Below, piece by piece: positions 46,405 through 57,419 of a stretch of DNA of 64,000 nt. The stretch spans positions 62,001 through 126,000 of the forward strand of contig SAXG01000049.1 in NCBI GenBank assembly GCA_012932865.1, given 5' to 3'. Every line of letters begins with the position of its first letter. Within the stretch, counting starts at the first letter, position 1. The notes below the pieces were generated by a model, which saw only the letters and a list, made by a program, of their open reading frames with translations, was not told where the DNA came from and searched no databases. A program made the translations under genes and the position numbers. The DNA is from Amylostereum areolatum. Lineage: Eukaryota; Basidiomycota; Agaricomycetes; Russulales; Stereaceae.

Positions 46405-46437
46405 GGGGGCTGACGATGTACACGGCATCTGAAGCCC
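46395..46437 (+). promoter_or_regulatory. Putative -1 ribosomal frameshift signal (GGGTTTT + hairpin)
   Basis: Heptamer G GGT TTT (46395-46401) fits X XXY YYZ in the gag frame and sits directly on the gag stop TGA (46402-46404). Five bases later a hairpin can form: GGGCT (46407-46411) with AGCCC (46433-46437), and inside it GATG (46415-46418) with CATC (46426-46429). The -1 frame continues straight into pol. Conserved in all three copies. Confidence 0.65.
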
Positions 46438-49400
46438 AAGTTTCTGTTTCTCGCTCGTCTGGTTTTGTGGCGCCTCGGTGGCCTGGTTCTCGTTTACACA
46501 TGCACATTGTTGATTCGGACTGTACTACTACAGGGGATATCCCCATTATGACTTCTCTTACGGACTCTATCGGTACGGGCACGCGTCCCGTTGTTACTTT
46601 AGATACTCAGGCCTTCGATTTGTGAGCCTTCGGCTTTGGATATGGCTTCGGTTTCGGCTTCAGTTTTGGATACGGCTTTGGATACGGACTCGGTTTTGGA
46701 TATGGACCCTGTGAAGTCAGGGACAACGCCGTGCGATGGAAGGGGCACGGCGCCCAAATCATGTTATATGGCACCTGGAACGGCTCAATGGACGCTTCGT
46801 CGCTTAAGGGAAGACAAACCCGAAAGTGCGAATTGCAATCCTTCGCATCTGGACACACCACCGACGCCGTGACGAGGCTACTTATGAAGCCATCAAGGAA
46901 ATAACTGGCATGGGAGACGAGTTAGCATGTCAAGCTCTACTAGAGCTCGCCACTCCTATGCAGTTCATACGCTCCGCCAGCAGCCAAGGAACAAACGGTC
47001 ATTCCCACACAACTGGTGGTAGATTCCAAACGCATTGTCAAAGCTCTCGCACTCCTGGACAGTGGTTGCACTGGCTCGTGTATCAACACGAAGTTTGTGC
47101 AGGAAAATCACATCCCCACGCGACGGACTGCTCGCCCAATCCCAGTACGAAATGCAGACGGCACTCTCAACACAGGAGGTCCCATTACGGAATATGTCAC
47201 ACTTCGCCTAAATATTCAAGACCATGAAGAAAACATTGACCTGGCGGTCTCCAATCTAGGAGATACGGACCTTTTCATTGGACATGAGTGGCTAAAGAAG
47301 CACAACCCTCACATCGACTGGAAATCCGGGTCAATTGAATTTGACCGATGCCCTATCAGCTGCTCTCGTCCCCCTCCCCTCCTCAATATCGATGAGGATG
47401 AAGAGGAGGAGGAAGAGCCAGTCCACATGGAAAAGGACGAGCAGCTGTTTGCTTTCGACTGGGATGGCTACAAAGCGACATACCACATCCGGACCCATGC
47501 ATCGGACATTGCAATTGAAGAGCACGCTAAGAAAAAGGAACAGACCTTCTCTGAGCGAGTCCCAACGGCGTACCACGAATTCAAGGACATCTTTGACAAA
47601 GACGACTTCGACAAGCTCCCTGAGCGACGCCCATGGGACCACGCCTATTGAGCTCACTCCTAACTTCAAACCGGTTGATTGCAAAGTTTACCCCCTCACA
47701 TTGGACGAGCAGAAGCAACTGGACGCCTTTCTGGAAGAGAACCTGAGATCTGGCCGGATCCAACCGTCCAAATCACCCATGGCCTCCCCATTCTTCTTCA
47801 TCAAGAAAAAAGACGGCTCGCTACGTCCTGTGCAGGACTATCGAAAGCTCAATGAGATGACAATAAAGAACCGTTACCCGCTCCCGCTCATCCAAGAGTT
47901 GGTTGACAAACTTAAAGGAGCACGGCACTTTACCAAGCTCGATGTCCGATGGGGGTACAACAATGTTCGGATTAAAGAAGGGGACGAGTGGAAAGCTGCA
48001 TTCCGCACGAACAAAGGTCTCTACGAGCCTACGGTCATGTTCTTTGGACTCACCAACTCCCCGTCTACGTTCCAAGCCATGATGAATGACCTGTTCAAAG
48101 ACTTGATCCACCAAGGAGTCGTGGTCGTCTATTTGGACGACATCCTCATCTTCACACATACGCTAGAAGAACATCGTCGAATAGTCAAGGAGGTCCTTCG
48201 GATCCTGCGAGAAAACAAACTCTATCTGAAGCCAGAAAAGTGCGAGTTTGAGAAGGCAGAAATCGAATACCTGGGCATGATTGTCGGCGGAGGAAGGGTT
48301 CGCATGGATCCAGCAAAGGTCGCGGCAATCACCAATTGGCCAGCCCCCAAAACGAAGAAACAACTTCAATCATTTTTGGGCTTTTGCAACTTCTACCGTC
48401 GCTTTATCAAGGACTTCAGTGGCATTGCTCACCCAATGACTAAACTCACTGGGAAGACGGAATGGGTCTGGGACACCCCACAGCAGGAGGCTTTTGAGGA
48501 ACTCAAGCGACGTATAACATCGCAGCCAGTTCTAGCAATCCCTACAGACGATGGACAGTTCCGTGTCGAGGCGGACTCCTCTGACTATGCCACGGGCGCG
48601 GTACTTTCGCAACAACAGGACAATGGCAAATGGCACCCGGTCGCCTTCCTCTCAAAGTCCCTCAGCGAAGCTGAGAGGAACTATGAGATTTATGACAAGG
48701 AATTACTGGCTATCATGACGGCGCTAGAGGAATGGAGACAATACCTCATGGGGGCACGACAGGAGTTTGAAATCTGGTCGGATCATCGCAATCTCACGTA
48801 CTTCCGCAAGGCGCAGAAGCTAAATCGGAGACAAGCACGATGGTTAACGGAGCTACAAGAGTATCATTGTACGCTACTCCACAAGCCTGGCAAAACAATG
48901 GGTAAACCCGATGCTATTTCCCGACTAGCGGGCCTTGAGAAGGGGGAGAAAGACAATGAAAACATTGTCCTCCTGAAACCAGAACTCTTTCGCTGCCCTC
49001 AACCATGCAGGAATTATAACCAATGGACCTGACAATGTCTTCATTGAGCGGATTCAGGAGGCTACCTTACTCCGAGACCATGCAGTAGAACGCGCCTTAG
49101 CACTCAAAGTGAAGGGATGGCTGGAACACGCAGATGGAACGATCACCTGGCAACACAGACTCTATGTCCCAAGAGACAAAGGACTCCGTGCAGACATCAT
49201 CCAAGCTCATCATGACGGCCCGCTTGTCGGTCACCCAGGACGATACAAGACCCATGAGCTCATCACGCGCAACTACTGGTGGCCTGCCATTAGAGACGAT
49301 GTCCGGAAATATGTTGAAGGATGTGAGACCTGCCAACGTACCAAGATTAGACATGATCGCATTGCCGCTCCACTCCACCCACATGACCCGCCACAAGCGC

Positions 49401-50581
49401 CTTGGGAGCATGTATCCATCGACTTTGTCATGCCGCTCCCAGTCTCGGATGGAAAAGACGCCATCTGCAATGTGAACTGCATGGGTACCAAGCAGGTTGT
49501 ATTCTGGGCCACGACCAAAGACCTAACGGAGGACGAACTCGCCTTCGAGTACCTACGCGAGGTGGTCCCCCATCATGGAATTCCTAGAAAGATCGTCAGC
49601 GACCGTGGCAGCGTGTTTGTCTCCAAATTCACCACAGCATTGTTCCAACTGTTAGGCATTGAAGGGAACCCGTCCACGGCGTATCACCCTCAGACGGACG
49701 GACAGACCGAACGCTCCAACATGACCATGGAAAACTACCTTCGCATCTTCGTCAATCAACGACAGGACAATTGGACACGTTACCTCCCACTTGCCATGAC
49801 TGCACTCAACAACATGGTCCATAGTTCGATTGGGATGTCTCCCAACTTTGCCAACTATGGTCGGGAACTCTACCTGGGGACAAACCCTCGACGTGAGACA
49901 GACAACCCATCGGCGAACGAGTTTGCACAACGCATGCGAGACATCTATGAGGAAGCCCGCTCTGCGCTAAAGGCAGCACAGGACGATCAAAAGCGCTTTT
50001 ACGATCGCAAGAAGGACGAACCAATAGATTACAAAATTGGCGACTTCGTCTGGCTGGAAGCCAAGACCAGAGATGGCCAAACCGTAATCAAAACGGCACG
50101 TCCTATGCAAAAGCTAGATGACAAGCGCTTTGGTCCTTTCGAAATCCTGGAAAAAGTCGGAGCATCGGCTTACAAGCTTCGCCTCCCTACATCCTGGTCA
50201 CGAAAACATCCGGTCTTCAACGAGTCCCTCCTATCTCCACACAACGGTCCCGCCTTTGACAATCAGAAAGCACCTACACCTCCACCGCCAGAGTTAGTCC
50301 AAGGAGAGGAAGTCTATGAGGTCGAAAAGATTATAGACTCCAAGAAGGTTGGTCGCGGCTTCAAGTACCTCGTCAAATGGAAAGGCTACCCAGACAATGA
50401 CAATACTTGGGAGCCTCTCACCAATCTCCAGAATGCCAAGAAACGCATTGACGACTTCCACCGTGAACATCCGGGTGCCCCGAAACCTGCACGCCTTAAT
50501 CGTTGGAAACTCCTGTCGGAGGAAGAAACTGGATCTGATTACGACGAGGACGTCGAATCTAAGGAAGGGGTGATGTCATGA
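46398..50581 (+). pseudogene. pol: Gypsy-2 Pol (protease, RT, RNase H, integrase, chromodomain) with apparent one-base insertions
   Basis: The frame enters at the frameshift site. A region of TTTGGATAYGG-type repeats encodes a Ser/Asp/Leu-rich linker (46620-46720). Protease: ALLDSGCTGSCINTK (about 47043). [22 protein letters not shown] and [10 protein letters not shown] (about 48127). RNase H: FRVEADSSDYATGAVLSQQ (about 48560). Integrase: HHDGPLVGHPGRYKTHELIT, CETCQRTK, core Asp in SIDFVMPLP, VSDRGSVF, PQTDGQTERSN. Chromodomain: VEKIIDSKK...YLVKWKGYPDNDNTWEP (about 50320-50420). Frame breaks: an extra C near 46613, an extra T near 47646 and an extra T near 49002. The stop lies 8 bases inside the 3' LTR. 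As written it would not make a full polyprotein; the breaks may be sequence errors. Confidence 0.85.
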
Positions 50582-51030
50582 ACGGTCTATAATTTTCTTT
50601 TTACTTTACATCGGTTACACGCTTTAGGACTTATCGACTTATCACCGGTCCGGCTCCACCTTGGCCCGGACCCGGCTCATCTATATCCCGCCCGGACCCA
50701 CGTGACTCATCTCGGTCCGGGTCTGACTCCTTTCTCTTGACTCATGCTGTACGATACTGACTCATGCTGTGCTCTTTTACATACGACTGCTTACTTATAC
50801 TTGGTCTGCTTACTGATCGCCGTGTATTGGTTGCTTACCTAAGTCTCTCTCCTCTTGTGTATATAAGGCTCGCTCTCGCTGTACATATTCCTTATCTCGA
50901 GCTAGTCAATTCTACCGACTTTGCTTGCTTTCCCTTGTCTGTCGCCGTGTCTGATCGGCTCCCCTCTGTCGTCCTCTTCCTCTGTCAGCTTTGTCGTAAC
51001 TTGGTGCTGTCGCACTAGTCGTTGCTGACA
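50574..51030 (+). repeat. Gypsy-2 3' LTR
   Basis: 457 bases, preceded by the purine tract AAGGAAGGGG. It carries the T variant (gtgctcttttac) shared with Gypsy-1, unlike the 5' LTR, and is followed directly by the second copy of the Plavaka segment. Confidence 0.93.
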
Positions 51031-51163
51031 GGCTGGGTCTGAGGAGGAGACTGATGATGACTTGGACCTCCCTTTCTTGACGAGGGAGGAGGATATTTAT
51101 TGCACGATAATTGCAGGTTACGAACGGTCTGTGGTTTAGGATATTTCTCCAGATACATATGCT

Positions 51164-54100
51164 GCCTAACCACTCGACGAAACCAAACTCGTACTCTCCG
51201 CTGCATGAGTTGATGTATTCGACACTGTTCCTGCGACTCCTGCTGCATCCTTTTGTTTGCGTGCTCTCGTCTCCGCACCTTTTGCCTTTGTAGCGGCACG
51301 TTTAGCTGGGCCTGAGATCCGCAAGCCTGCCGCAACTTGTTTGCGCATGGCTTCTCTGTCTTGATGATATGGAATTGGACGGGTAAGAATGCGTGGAAGT
51401 GTTGCTCGGAGAAGTGCAGCATTGTGAATAGCATGCATGTTGATAACGAAGTTATCGTCATCGGCATGCTGGACAGCCTGCTCGGGGATGTTTGTAACTT
51501 CACGCTCCTGGCGTGCAAACCTGGTACCTTCAGCAATTTGACACTTGCTGGATGAGCAGTCATGCTGGGCATTGAAAACAAATAAGACACTCTATCAAAT
51601 ATGAAGTTGACAATATCAGCAATTCTGTTTTTCTGCGCAGGGAAAATTGACATACCTTGGGAGATACCATCTTCATTGAATCAGGAGTTTGGGAGCGCTT
51701 CATGACTGGCATGTTCAAATGTGCATGTCGATCAAGCAAAATGCTGTAGACTTCAATGATGACTACTGCACAGCTGTCACCTGGACTGGTGGATGATAGA
51801 ATTGCTCTGATACGCCCAGCATATACGATGGATTCCTAGAATGTGCATGGTGAGTTATGTAGGCGCATTGGAAAAGGGAAAACATGTGAAGCGAACATTG
51901 TGGATAGCTGTCAGAGCCTCAGCCTCAGCAGCAGTGAAAAATACCCAGGAATCAACCCGACAGATATCCTGTGATTGGGAGATCACATGCCGACACTGAT
52001 TCCATACTGTGGATGGTTGTGTGCTTGGATGAAGAAGTGGATGGGGGTGATGGAGGAGAGCAATATGTTCTGACCATGGGGCCAAGAATGACTTGGCTTT
52101 TGACATTGCTTGAACAGCACCTGGGAGTGACAGAAAAACAACTTGAGTGTGAGCCATAACTAGTGGTTTGAAACAGGAACTTATGAATCTCACCTGCTGG
52201 ATGAGGTTTGGTATTGACCCATCCCAAACGGCGTTGAATCTTGGGATCTTCTCTGAAGAACAGAGCGCACTTGAGGTCCAGCCCGGACGAGAGAACCATC
52301 GCCATCCTTCCACCACCCTCCACTTGCCATATGCTTCATACGTTCCATATCCGCCAAGGTAAGCGCAATATCACGGCTGGGTGCTGCATGGTTAGAGAGC
52401 ACACTACACATGCGGAAGACACCGTTGAAGCATTCAAAAATCTCTGTTGAGTAGAGGATTGCAGGCCCAAAACCGCTTTATATCTGGGACAAGATGAGAA
52501 AGCTTGTGAAGTTTGGGCTTGTCGATAATCCGAGCAGGATCAATAAGAGCCCAGATATCCAGAACATTATCTATAAGGACCTGTAAATCCTCCTATTATA
52601 ATAATGAGCAGACAGTAAGGCAGGATAGAAGAGAAGGGATACCAGATATGATTCAAGGTTGTCAATGGTATGGTACCATAACATGGCACCCAATTCCCCT
52701 GTGGCCTTCCAGAGATCAATATAAGCTTAGGAACCACATCATGCATGTGGAATATGGCCAGCTGCTGAAGGGACTTGAAGTGCTTTCCAATGAGTGCATT
52801 TTTGTACTGCATCATGTAAGATGCACGGAGAGGGGGGATTGATAGACCATCCAGAGAGGGAGGACTGGAGACGTGCTGGCAAACATCTTTTCTGCCTTTT
52901 CATCCCAAAGCTTGTGAGAGGCGTACCAAGTATACTTATCCTGTCCAAGAAGATATGTGTGTAATATCTCAACAGGAGTATCTGCATGCACATCAAGTCC
53001 TACGACAGCCTATAAGCATAATACACAGTGTCTTAGAGGTGACAGCCAACCTTGCATTGCAAGAAGAGGATTGTAATGATCTCCAGGACGAAGTTGAGCA
53101 CGTAGCGCTAGAGAGTAGAGAATTCATCTCAGAGTGCCACAACATAGCATAAGTAGAACACGCACGTGAGTCCGGAGGAAGCTGGGCAAAGCGGTGCGGA
53201 GGCTGGGTCTTAAGCCACTGTAGAAGCTCCTCCTGGATTTCTAGGATGATTGTGTTCCTAACAGCCTTGCGCGCATCACCTTTCAGATTTCGGTCATGAA
53301 GTCGTGCATCCTTCGTGTCAGAATTGGTGAGACGGGATGTCTGAAGTGCGCGAGCCATGGGAATGAGCTGGCTGATCCAAACCTGTGCAAGCTTGTCCTT
53401 GATACCACTTGCAGTCTGAAGTGAATCAACCCTCTCCTGGATACCAAGAAGCCGCAACCTCAATTTGTTGCAGGACCGCAGAGAGAGTCCCAGGTACTGT
53501 GCGGCTGCTGCCTGGCTACTCCAAATGGTTAGTGAGGTAGCAACAGTATGAAGGATGGGAAAATGGCATACCTTGAAAAGCGACAGATATCCAGCATCAC
53601 TCTCTTTCTCTTCTGCATTCCCGCCAATATCGCATCGTCGACAGAACTTGTTACCATGCATCCCAATATGAGAGCAGTGTTCAGAATGCTGAGGATTATC
53701 TGCGGTGACCAGATGTGGAACAATGTTAAATAATAGTCTTGCTCTAGGGCTGTCATAGCATATGCAAGTTTATCAAGCCCGCTGCAACAAAATTCTGTAA
53801 GGACATGGAAAACATGAGACAAGAGAAGGACGTACACATCATCACGTAGAGCGTCCATCTGCTCAAGTGCCCCAGCATGTGGAGAAGTTGCTGAGAAGCG
53901 TACATGAAACTCTTGAGATAGCAGGCGGGCGGCAGGTTACCGTTCACAAGGTACGTGTTGAGGTGTGCATTATTAAACTGTCGTTACGTTGCCAGAGACA
54001 TCATCGTTCCAAGGCACGAGGAATATGGTGAAGACAGCACGCCCCTGTGCGCGCTCGCGAAAAGGATGTGGCATGAGTGTCGACCACTCTGTACTGTCAT

Positions 54101-55810
54101 CTGGAAATAGATGGTCAATTGTTAGAACTTTAGGGATAGAGCATAAATCAGGATCACCATGAAAGTGGAGACTGCCATGCATTTCTTGAATATCGAGGAA
54201 GTTTGTGTTGAAATGACTTGCGGGAATAATCACAGGCTCAGACGTATCGACAGTGAACTTCCCGCTCTGGGGGGTAACATGATTTAGCAAACCATACCAT
54301 AAGTAAAACATAGCGAGAACAAGACTTACACCTTCACAGCGTTGGACTATCTTGACCTGCGCAGATTCTACACCTCTGACCAACACCCATTGGAGGGTAT
54401 AACATACCGCCCATCCTTGAGTTGTGCTAATTCCTTCACAAAGAAATGACGGTGGGGCACATGTTGCCAGTCTGCCCACATGGGTGCAATTCGATCGTCG
54501 TTAGCCTCAACAGCGCGCTTTTGTGTTGCCAACTCTCGGACAACGACGGAGTTGCAACCTCTGGATACAGATTTATGTGTTCACGCACGAGAGGATTTGC
54601 CCAGTCTGATATTGAAAACGTAAGCGACTGCCACCACCGACCGAAACATGGACACTGTGACTCACCAAGGCAAGCAATTTGCTAGGTTTGTTCATGTAGA
54701 AATAGTTCCCGAGTGTCGAGATATGCTTCCCCGTTTCAATGTCAACCTCCTTCAGGAGCCGCCTGTTTCGCAGCGCAGTGCTGAAAACGACGGCACGTTC
54801 GGTGTGCCACACTCCGCATAACCCATATGAAAGTCTTCAGATGGTCGTCAGAAAGTCGGAGACGAGGGAGGTTGTCGAGAAGATCCAGGTAGAACATCTA
54901 TGCACCCACCGACTCAAGTAAGAATGCCGTCGTCAGATGTCCAATATTGCCTCACGCACCGTTTTAGAGTTATACGGTGCCCATGCTTGATCTAGCTGTG
55001 ACACCCCACCAGTGTTGCCCGATAACAGGCATCCTCCATATCAGTGTCATTGTTGTCGTCGCTCTCGAACCTGGAGGGCATTCATTATAGCGGACAACGG
55101 GAAAGGCCAAGATGGTACGCACCGATGTTCGCATCTCGTGGATTATATCGGCCACTCCGTCATCATTCGGGTCTTGATCCCAACTGGTCGGCGGTGAGCT
55201 CGTTTGTGCTAACGAACAGATTCGGGAGGTACGTCGCAGCTTTGAGTTGCGATTCGAGGCGGGTGAGGTTGTCGTCGGCGGACAGAGAACCAGCGGTGAA
55301 GAGAATCTGGCGTCCATCATTGTCGAAGAAGTCACGCCCGTCGAATATTCCCACATCAAGCGGATCGGGTGCTTCCCAGGCGGTTTCCTGTCCACCATCA
55401 TCATCTTCGTGTGCCAGCCACGAATCGACAAGGTTGAGGTCCCCGTCAGCGAGGCTTGCAGGCGGTATGTTCGGGGCTGTTGATGCTTGCCCAGACATGG
55501 ACGCGGTGAGACGGGTGAGTGCTTGTCTATCCATGTAACTCGCCAGTGCCAACGCGTGTTTCGTCGCCTCAGCATGCCGTCGTAGCCCAGACTTTTGAAA
55601 GTCTACCGGCCCAGAAACCGACACGGATGTACAGGCTTCGCAACGGTAATGCGATCTTTTTCCTGGGATGTCGACAATCGCTAACCGATGTTGATTAAGA
55701 TCAGCGTCATCGAACGAGTTACCCCCGCGCCCCAAAACACTCACCGTTTTCATCACACGGTTGACACGCGTTGTCGAGCCAGTTTTGGGGAACATGTCTA
55801 TGGCTGGTGG
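51164..55810 (-). pseudogene. Plavaka-type transposase-like protein (copy 2), many frame breaks
   Basis: Same gene as at 34710-39321. Single-base differences break it at, among others, 52248, 52471, 52718, 52858, 52877, 53737-53765, 53930, 53973, 54397, 54527, 54606, 54760 and 55025-55075. At one place (near 53449) this copy keeps the frame where copy 1 loses it. The C-terminal part (51164-52240) is identical to copy 1. It is non-functional as written. Confidence 0.75.
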
Positions 55811-55975
55811 TGTGTGGCCGTCTCTGCACGTTCGGCGCACCCAACTGATCATCGAGAATGGGTCTCCACGTGATGGGTTCGCCTTGTTTCGTGAGTCGTC
55901 TCGCTGTTCGTTCTGTTTCTCGTTCCCCCATCCTTTCATTTTCGCCTCTGGGCATTCCCGTTTCGTTCCGTCCCC

Positions 55976-57419
55976 ATGGACCCTTTCGGACATTCCCCAG
56001 CTCCCCCATCCTTTCTGCATCGTCCCCCGCTGACGATGAGCCAGATGAGCCTCCCCATTTGGATGGCGGACTCCACTGACGAGGTCACCACGTCACGCCG
56101 GTTTTCGCCCGTCGACCCCACTCCCTCGCCCTCTCCGCCTCGTCAAATTTCGGGACAGCACAGCCTGAGCTCGACTCCTCTGAAGCGAACTCGTGACACT
56201 TCACAGTATGCTCTGGCCGTTGGTTCGCCAAGCTGAAGTTGAAGAAAGGTGACCAGGACGCTCTCAATGTCTTTGCCCAAGGTTCGCATTTTCCACTTAT
56301 TCCTCCTCGCCCCCCAGTTCTGTTCTGTCATACCTCTCCCTTCCCACACAATCATTTTCAGCTCGAGATCCCCGAGCAGCTCACATGCTCGGCGCGCGCG
56401 CGCCTCCAAACACGAGGCGCAGGCTGTCCACGCTTGCAGCCCCCCGACGCTATGTTTTGTCATGAGCAAGGCTCTTGAGGCAAGTCCCAAGTCCTGCACT
56501 CAAGAATTTACCCTCTCAGAGGCCCGTTAAAACCAGAGCAAGATCGACCACTTCGCATTCTATCACGGTGCTCTCCCCGGATTTGTCCGCATATACCCTC
56601 AACAACATCCCGCACAAGATTATTTTGGTAAGGCATCCATCCCCCTCTCGCTTTCTGCCTGCTAAATTCACTCTAGGACTTGATTGATCGCCACCCCGAG
56701 TGGGGCATGCCACCAGAGGTGAAGACCGTCAAGCACCAATACGACGTTGTGTCAAACGCGTCAACACGAAGCTGACCGAACGCCGCTACGACCTTAAGAA
56801 AGTGGTAAGGATATTGTTTGCACGTTCTCTGTGGTCATGACTGACCATACCGCGATTTTATCGACGCTACCGACAACCGACGGGGCCTCCGCGCTCGCTT
56901 CTCTGTCGAACACTCAACGGCCCAAGAGCACAGATGTTGTCGACGTGTGCCGCGCCCTCGTATCCAAAGGCCGGAAAACCACGCTCGAAATCTCGGTGCC
57001 GATGCTCGTGCGCGTGGCTTTCCTGGTGCGTTTATTTCTTCAGCAAAGTATCCCGTTATCTCACTGTCGCCGTGGTCCCCTCAGCGCGACACTTTGGTCA
57101 GAAACCCGAGCACCAATACTTTCTGGGAGATTGTTGACCGTCGTTTGGCGGATTTGCGCGAGCGGTTCAAGGACAACCCTCCGGGATTAAGCAGGTGTGT
57201 GTGCGTCCATGAGAATGCATTGTGTGTACTTATGCTATGCTCTAGACGCTTTGGAAAGGTGCTGGAGTTGGACCGCAAACGTACGGTAGCCTCACTGAGG
57301 CCGACATCAACGCTTTCTCTGGGGTGCATACGAGCGACGACCAGATCGAAGTCGACGCCGCCGCCACTGCCGCCATTTCTCCCGCAAGTGTAATTGAATC
57401 TGGAGAGACCGAACCCTAG
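55976..57419 (+). pseudogene. Plavaka-associated partner protein (copy 2), many frame breaks
   Basis: Same gene as at 39529-40960. It differs by small indels beginning within exon 1 (near 55988, 56068, 56225, 56275) and continuing through the middle exons to near 57279. The C-terminal exon ending VIESGETEP is nearly unchanged. The GC-AG intron and other splice sites are still recognisable. Confidence 0.65.

Larger units (their letters stand above)
34577..51030. repeat. Tandem duplication unit 1 (8.9-kb Plavaka segment + Gypsy-2)
   Basis: The sequence from 34577 (GGCTGGGTCTGAGG) to 43511 recurs at 51031-59969, and Gypsy-2 (43512-51030) recurs as Gypsy-3 from 59970. The unit is about 16.46 kb in direct orientation (offset 16454 at the left end, 16458 at the right end). 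The second unit begins exactly at the last base of the Gypsy-2 3' LTR. Confidence 0.95.
43512..51030 (+). mobile_element. Gypsy-2: full-length Ty3/gypsy chromovirus at the duplication junction
   Basis: 7.52 kb, same family as Gypsy-1 and -3, complete from LTR to LTR. Its flanks do not match: ATTTA on the left (43507-43511), GGCTG on the right (51031-51035). The left flank equals that of Gypsy-3, and the right flank equals the sequence at 34577 of the first unit. It is therefore a chimera of two insertions or an assembly join, not a simple insertion. Its two LTRs differ by one base (gtgcccttttac versus gtgctcttttac). Confidence 0.92.

Noticed and set aside
45100..46428. 442-codon open frame antisense to gag (also antisense at 10228-11514 and 61559-62887)
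   Set aside because: It mirrors gag codon usage on the opposite strand, has low-complexity Val/Gly/Leu content and recurs only because gag does.
46620..46720. TTTGGATAYGG repeats as a separate minisatellite
   Set aside because: They lie inside pol in all gypsy copies and encode a Ser/Asp/Leu linker, so they are described as part of pol.
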